This document shows, in pieces, positions 6,817 through 8,278 of a stretch of DNA of 8,278 nucleotides. Numbering within the stretch: position 1 is the stretch's first letter; each line of letters starts with the position of its first letter. Below the pieces are notes generated by a model that searched no databases, had not been told where the DNA came from, and was given only the letters and a program-made list of their open reading frames with translations. Source of the DNA: Acidobacteriota bacterium (GTDB lineage Bacteria; Acidobacteriota; Vicinamibacteria; Vicinamibacterales; Vicinamibacteraceae); contig JACDAO010000191.1 in NCBI GenBank assembly GCA_013695405.1, positions 1 to 8,278 on the forward strand, read 5' to 3'. The translations under genes and the position numbers were made by a program.

Positions 6817-7473
6817 CTATTTCGCCGCGAAGCAGTAGAACAGCCCGTCGCCGCCGGTGCCGACCAGGTTCTGCTGACTGCAGCCGCGCGACGGGTGCGC
6901 CGCATTGAGTGACGTCGGCGCCGGCCCGCCCCCCTGCCGGTCGAAGTGGCCGACCATCGCGCTGCCCTCGCCGCTGCTGGTCCAGTTGCCGCAGGTCGCG
7001 GCCGCGGCGTCGCCGTCGGCCAGGGTGCCGTCGGCCTTGCTGCCGGTCAGGATGTCGTGACGATTCGGGGTGTCGCCACGGCCGTTGACGACCTCTCCCT
7101 TCTCATTCAGCGCCGACTGCTTGGTGAACGATGCCGCCTCGCCATGGAGGTCGGCGACGCTCTGCGCGACCAGCACCCCCTTGGCGTTGTGCCACGGCCC
7201 GGTGCCAATCCGGTCCTTGGCGTTGACGGCTGGCTGGCCGGCGGCGGCCACCGCGCTCAGGTAGGCGCGCCACTGGCGGCTGCCCGCCCCGGCCGCGGTG
7301 GCCAGCGCCTGGCAGTGCTTGTCGGCGCCGGCCAGGCCGCCGAGGTCGGCACCCTTGCCCGAGCCGACGCTGGTGATGAAGAACGTCATCGGCGAGGCTG
7401 CCTGCGCGTGGACGATCAACGACCCCGCGACGGTGATCGCGAGGGTGGCGAGTGTTGGAATCAGCTTACGCAT
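6817..7473 (-). CDS. Secreted C-type-lectin-like protein (lectin / DUF1554-like)
   Basis: This 218-residue protein has a Sec signal at 1-25 (MRKLIP n-region, hydrophobic core, cleavage near AQA/ASP). The mature part opens with FFITSVGSGKGADLGGLAGADKHCQ (shown in pieces: FFITSVGSGKG at 31-41, LGGLAGADKHCQ at 44-55), which matches proteins often labelled 'lectin' and resembles the DUF1554/endostatin type of C-type-lectin fold. Other marks are WRAYLS (68-73), DRIGTGPWHNAKG (87-99), NRHDILTGS (137-145), CGNWTSSGEGSAMVGHFDR (161-179) and GCSQQNL...GLFYCF at the end. Four cysteines (54, 161, 198, 214) allow the two disulfides usual in the fold, probably 54-214 and 161-198. The ligand is unknown; sugar binding is only suggested by fold. 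The ATG at 7473 is chosen because GAGGAG lies 8 nt upstream and the signal starts there; the frame is open back to 7710 but only through repeat DNA. It follows the sugar dehydrogenase gene in the same direction. Confidence 0.85.
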   Translation of the reverse strand: MRKLIPTLATLAITVAGSLIVHAQAASPMTFFITSVGSGKGADLGGLAGADKHCQALATAAGAGSRQWRAYLSAVAAAGQPAVNAKDRIGTGPWHNAKGVLVAQSVADLHGEAASFTKQSALNEKGEVVNGRGDTPNRHDILTGSKADGTLADGDAAAATCGNWTSSGEGSAMVGHFDRQGGGPAPTSLNAAHPSRGCSQQNLVGTGGDGLFYCFAAK

Positions 7474-7481
7474 CAATTTGG

Positions 7482-7487
7482 CTCCTC
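7482..7487 (-). promoter_or_regulatory. Ribosome binding site of the lectin-like gene
   Basis: The minus strand reads GAGGAG, 8 nt before the ATG at 7473, fixing the start there. An 11-codon ORF (ATG at 7508) ends at TGA 7475-7473, sharing one base with this ATG; it has no ribosome site of its own at a sensible distance. Confidence 0.8.
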
Positions 7488-7511
7488 TTGAGGCAGGTTG
7501 GACGACATGCT

Positions 7512-7554
7512 TGGGCGTAGCGGTCGGACGGCCTCCTGGGCGTAGCGGTCGGAC
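7512..7554. repeat. 25-bp-period direct repeat containing a decayed REP-like copy
   Basis: TGGGCGTAGCGGTCGGAC (18 bp) occurs perfectly at 7512-7529 and again at 7537-7554. The second is the left part of the complete palindrome of copy 4. In the first, GTAG and the left arm (7517-7529) run straight into GGCCTCCT. On the minus strand, copy 2 near 6785 shows CGGCCTCCT just after its full palindrome, so this copy probably lost the loop and right arm by a small internal deletion. Confidence 0.65.
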
Positions 7555-7601
7555 TTGTCCGACCGACGGCGTGATAACCGCCGGACAAGTCCGGCGGCTA
7601 C
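7542..7601. repeat. REPIN-like inverted pair of palindromes (copies 4 and 3)
   Basis: The order is GTAG (7542-7545), palindrome CGGTCGGACTTGTCCGACCG (7546-7565), a 12-nt spacer (7566-7577), palindrome CCGCCGGACAAGTCCGGCGG (7578-7597) and CTAC (7598-7601). Both units thus carry GTAG at their outer 5' foot and face each other. That matches the known layout of REPINs, built of two inverted REP sequences and mobilised by RAYT (TnpA-REP) transposases. No RAYT gene lies in the window. The element sits between the sugar dehydrogenase stop and the lectin-like gene, with only the ribosome site of the latter nearby. Confidence 0.75.
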
Positions 7602-7680
7602 GTTCGCGGTTCGCGGTAGCGGTTCGCGGTTCGCGGTTCGCGGTCGCGGTTCGCGGTCGCGGTTCGCGGTCGCGGTTCGG
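7602..7680. repeat. Tandem repeat of GGTTCGC / GGTCGC units
   Basis: Units begin at 7608 (7 bp), 7615 (variant GGTAGC), 7621, 7628, 7635 (7 bp each), 7642 (6 bp), 7648 (7), 7655 (6), 7661 (7), 7668 (6) and 7674 (GGTTCGG). From 7635 to 7673 the 7- and 6-bp units alternate, giving three exact copies of a 13-bp unit. The tract starts directly after the CTAC foot of copy 3 and ends 19 bp before the stop of the sugar dehydrogenase gene. It is likely prone to slippage and variable between strains. I see no gene in it. Confidence 0.85.
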
Positions 7681-7699
7681 CCCGGTGCCCGGCGCCCGG

Positions 7700-8278
7700 T
7701 CACTTCCCATACGCGATCCGCCAGATCGTGCCGTTGCCGTCCTCGGTCACCAGCAGCGAGCCGTCCTGCAGCGTGGTGACGCCGACCGGGCGGCCCCAGA
7801 CCTCGGGGCTGTCCTCGCCGAGCATCCAGCCGGTGGCGAAGTCCTCGTAGCCGCCGGCCGGCTGGCCCTTCTCAAAAGGCACATAGACGACCTTGTAGCC
7901 GGTCCGCTTGGTCTTGTTCGACGAGCCGCGCAGCGCCGCGAACGCGCCGCTGCGGTAGCGCGCCGGGAAGGCCGTGCCGGTGTAGAACGTCAACTCCATC
8001 ACCGACGAGTGGGCGTCGAACAGCACCTCGGGCACCGCCGCCGTCTTGACCAGGTCCGGCTTGGCGCCGACGTGGCGCGGGTCCTCGTGCGCGCCGATGT
8101 AGGAGTACGGCCACCCGTAGAACACGCCAGGCACGACCTTGGCCATGTAGTCCGGCACCAGGTGGTCGCCGAGGCCGTCGCGTTCCTGCACAGTGGTCCA
8201 GACCTCGCTGGTGGCCGGGTTGACCGCCAGCCCGACGCCATTGCGCACGCCGGTGGCGATGGTCTCGCGGCCGCTGCC
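7700..8278 (-). CDS. PQQ-dependent sorbosone/glucose dehydrogenase family protein, C-terminal part
   Basis: Only the last 192 residues are in the window; the frame stays open to base 8278, so the N-terminal part, any signal peptide and the start lie outside. The family are periplasmic beta-propeller enzymes that oxidise sugars (aldoses or L-sorbosone) with pyrroloquinoline quinone, passing electrons to the respiratory chain. Marks seen, numbered from the window edge, are RETIATGVRNGVGLAVNP (4-21), ERDGLGDHLVPDY (30-42), GVFYGWPYSYIG (49-60), a probable propeller blade with HSSVMELTFYTG...FPARYRSGAF (about 81-105), NKTKRTGYKVVYVPF and the closing GRPVGVTTLQDGSLLVTEDG followed by IWRIAY. These are typical of proteins annotated 'sorbosone dehydrogenase family'. 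The true substrate is not readable. The GTG at 8248 is not the start, because the conserved RETIATG lies upstream of it. The lectin-like gene follows 226 bp downstream, across repeat DNA. Confidence 0.85.
   Translation of the reverse strand, partial: GSGRETIATGVRNGVGLAVNPATSEVWTTVQERDGLGDHLVPDYMAKVVPGVFYGWPYSYIGAHEDPRHVGAKPDLVKTAAVPEVLFDAHSSVMELTFYTGTAFPARYRSGAFAALRGSSNKTKRTGYKVVYVPFEKGQPAGGYEDFATGWMLGEDSPEVWGRPVGVTTLQDGSLLVTEDGNGTIWRIAYGK

Noticed and set aside
7074..7085. GRGD cell-attachment motif in the lectin-like protein (residues 131-134)
   Set aside because: Four residues in a stretch that, as I recall, is conserved in the family with no link to integrin-type binding; not evidence of adhesion.
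7473..7508. 11-codon leader ORF before the lectin-like gene
   Set aside because: No ribosome site at a plausible distance and no -10-like box; the lectin-like gene has its own strong ribosome site.
7602..7680. CRISPR array
   Set aside because: Units are only 6-7 bp with no spacers.
7474..7710. N-terminal extension of the lectin-like gene upstream of 7473
   Set aside because: The extension is translated repeat DNA (alternating Asn-Arg-Glu-Pro and Thr-Ala units) and would bury the signal peptide and its ribosome site.

Overview
The window is about 8.3 kb of very GC-rich bacterial DNA. It holds six protein genes, and all six products carry export or membrane signals. The pairing of a DUF1592-type dihaem protein with a Tat-exported DUF1552 protein, together with an FKBP-type lipoprotein and a PQQ sugar dehydrogenase, suggests an environmental Acidobacteriota. 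The class Vicinamibacteria is my best guess. Planctomycetota or Verrucomicrobiota are less likely. This is inference from gene content and base composition, because there is no rRNA gene in the window.

Layout. Positions 1-22 hold the edge of a short palindromic repeat. A secreted DUF4097 beta-repeat protein lies on the minus strand at 55-975. It diverges from a Bcr/CflA-type drug efflux transporter at 1108-2298. Three more plus-strand genes follow: an FKBP-type peptidyl-prolyl isomerase lipoprotein (2378-2875), a large dihaem PSD-domain protein (2903-5395) and a Tat-exported DUF1552 protein (5392-6747). The last two overlap by ATGA and are surely co-expressed. On the right, two minus-strand genes converge on this cluster: a secreted C-type-lectin-like protein (6817-7473) and the C-terminal part of a PQQ-dependent sorbosone/glucose dehydrogenase (7700-8278, running off the window).

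How the genes may work together. The dihaem and DUF1552 proteins cross the membrane by different routes (Sec and Tat) and probably act as one extracytoplasmic unit of unknown chemistry. The FKBP lipoprotein lies 27 bp upstream and could help fold exported proteins. The efflux pump and DUF4097 gene are likely separate units sharing a divergent upstream region.

The least ordinary content is non-coding. A family of 20-bp palindromes flanked by GTAG occurs at 1-22, 6783-6806, 7542-7565 and 7578-7601, with a decayed copy at 7517-7537. Two copies form an inverted pair 60 bp long with GTAG at both outer ends, which is the layout of a REPIN made from RAYT-type REP sequences. The two arms differ by paired compensatory changes that preserve the hairpin. 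Short heptamer tandem tracts abut the GTAG ends. Separately, three plus-strand start regions have a -10-like box 8-12 nt before a start codon and no Shine-Dalgarno sequence, which fits leaderless transcription.
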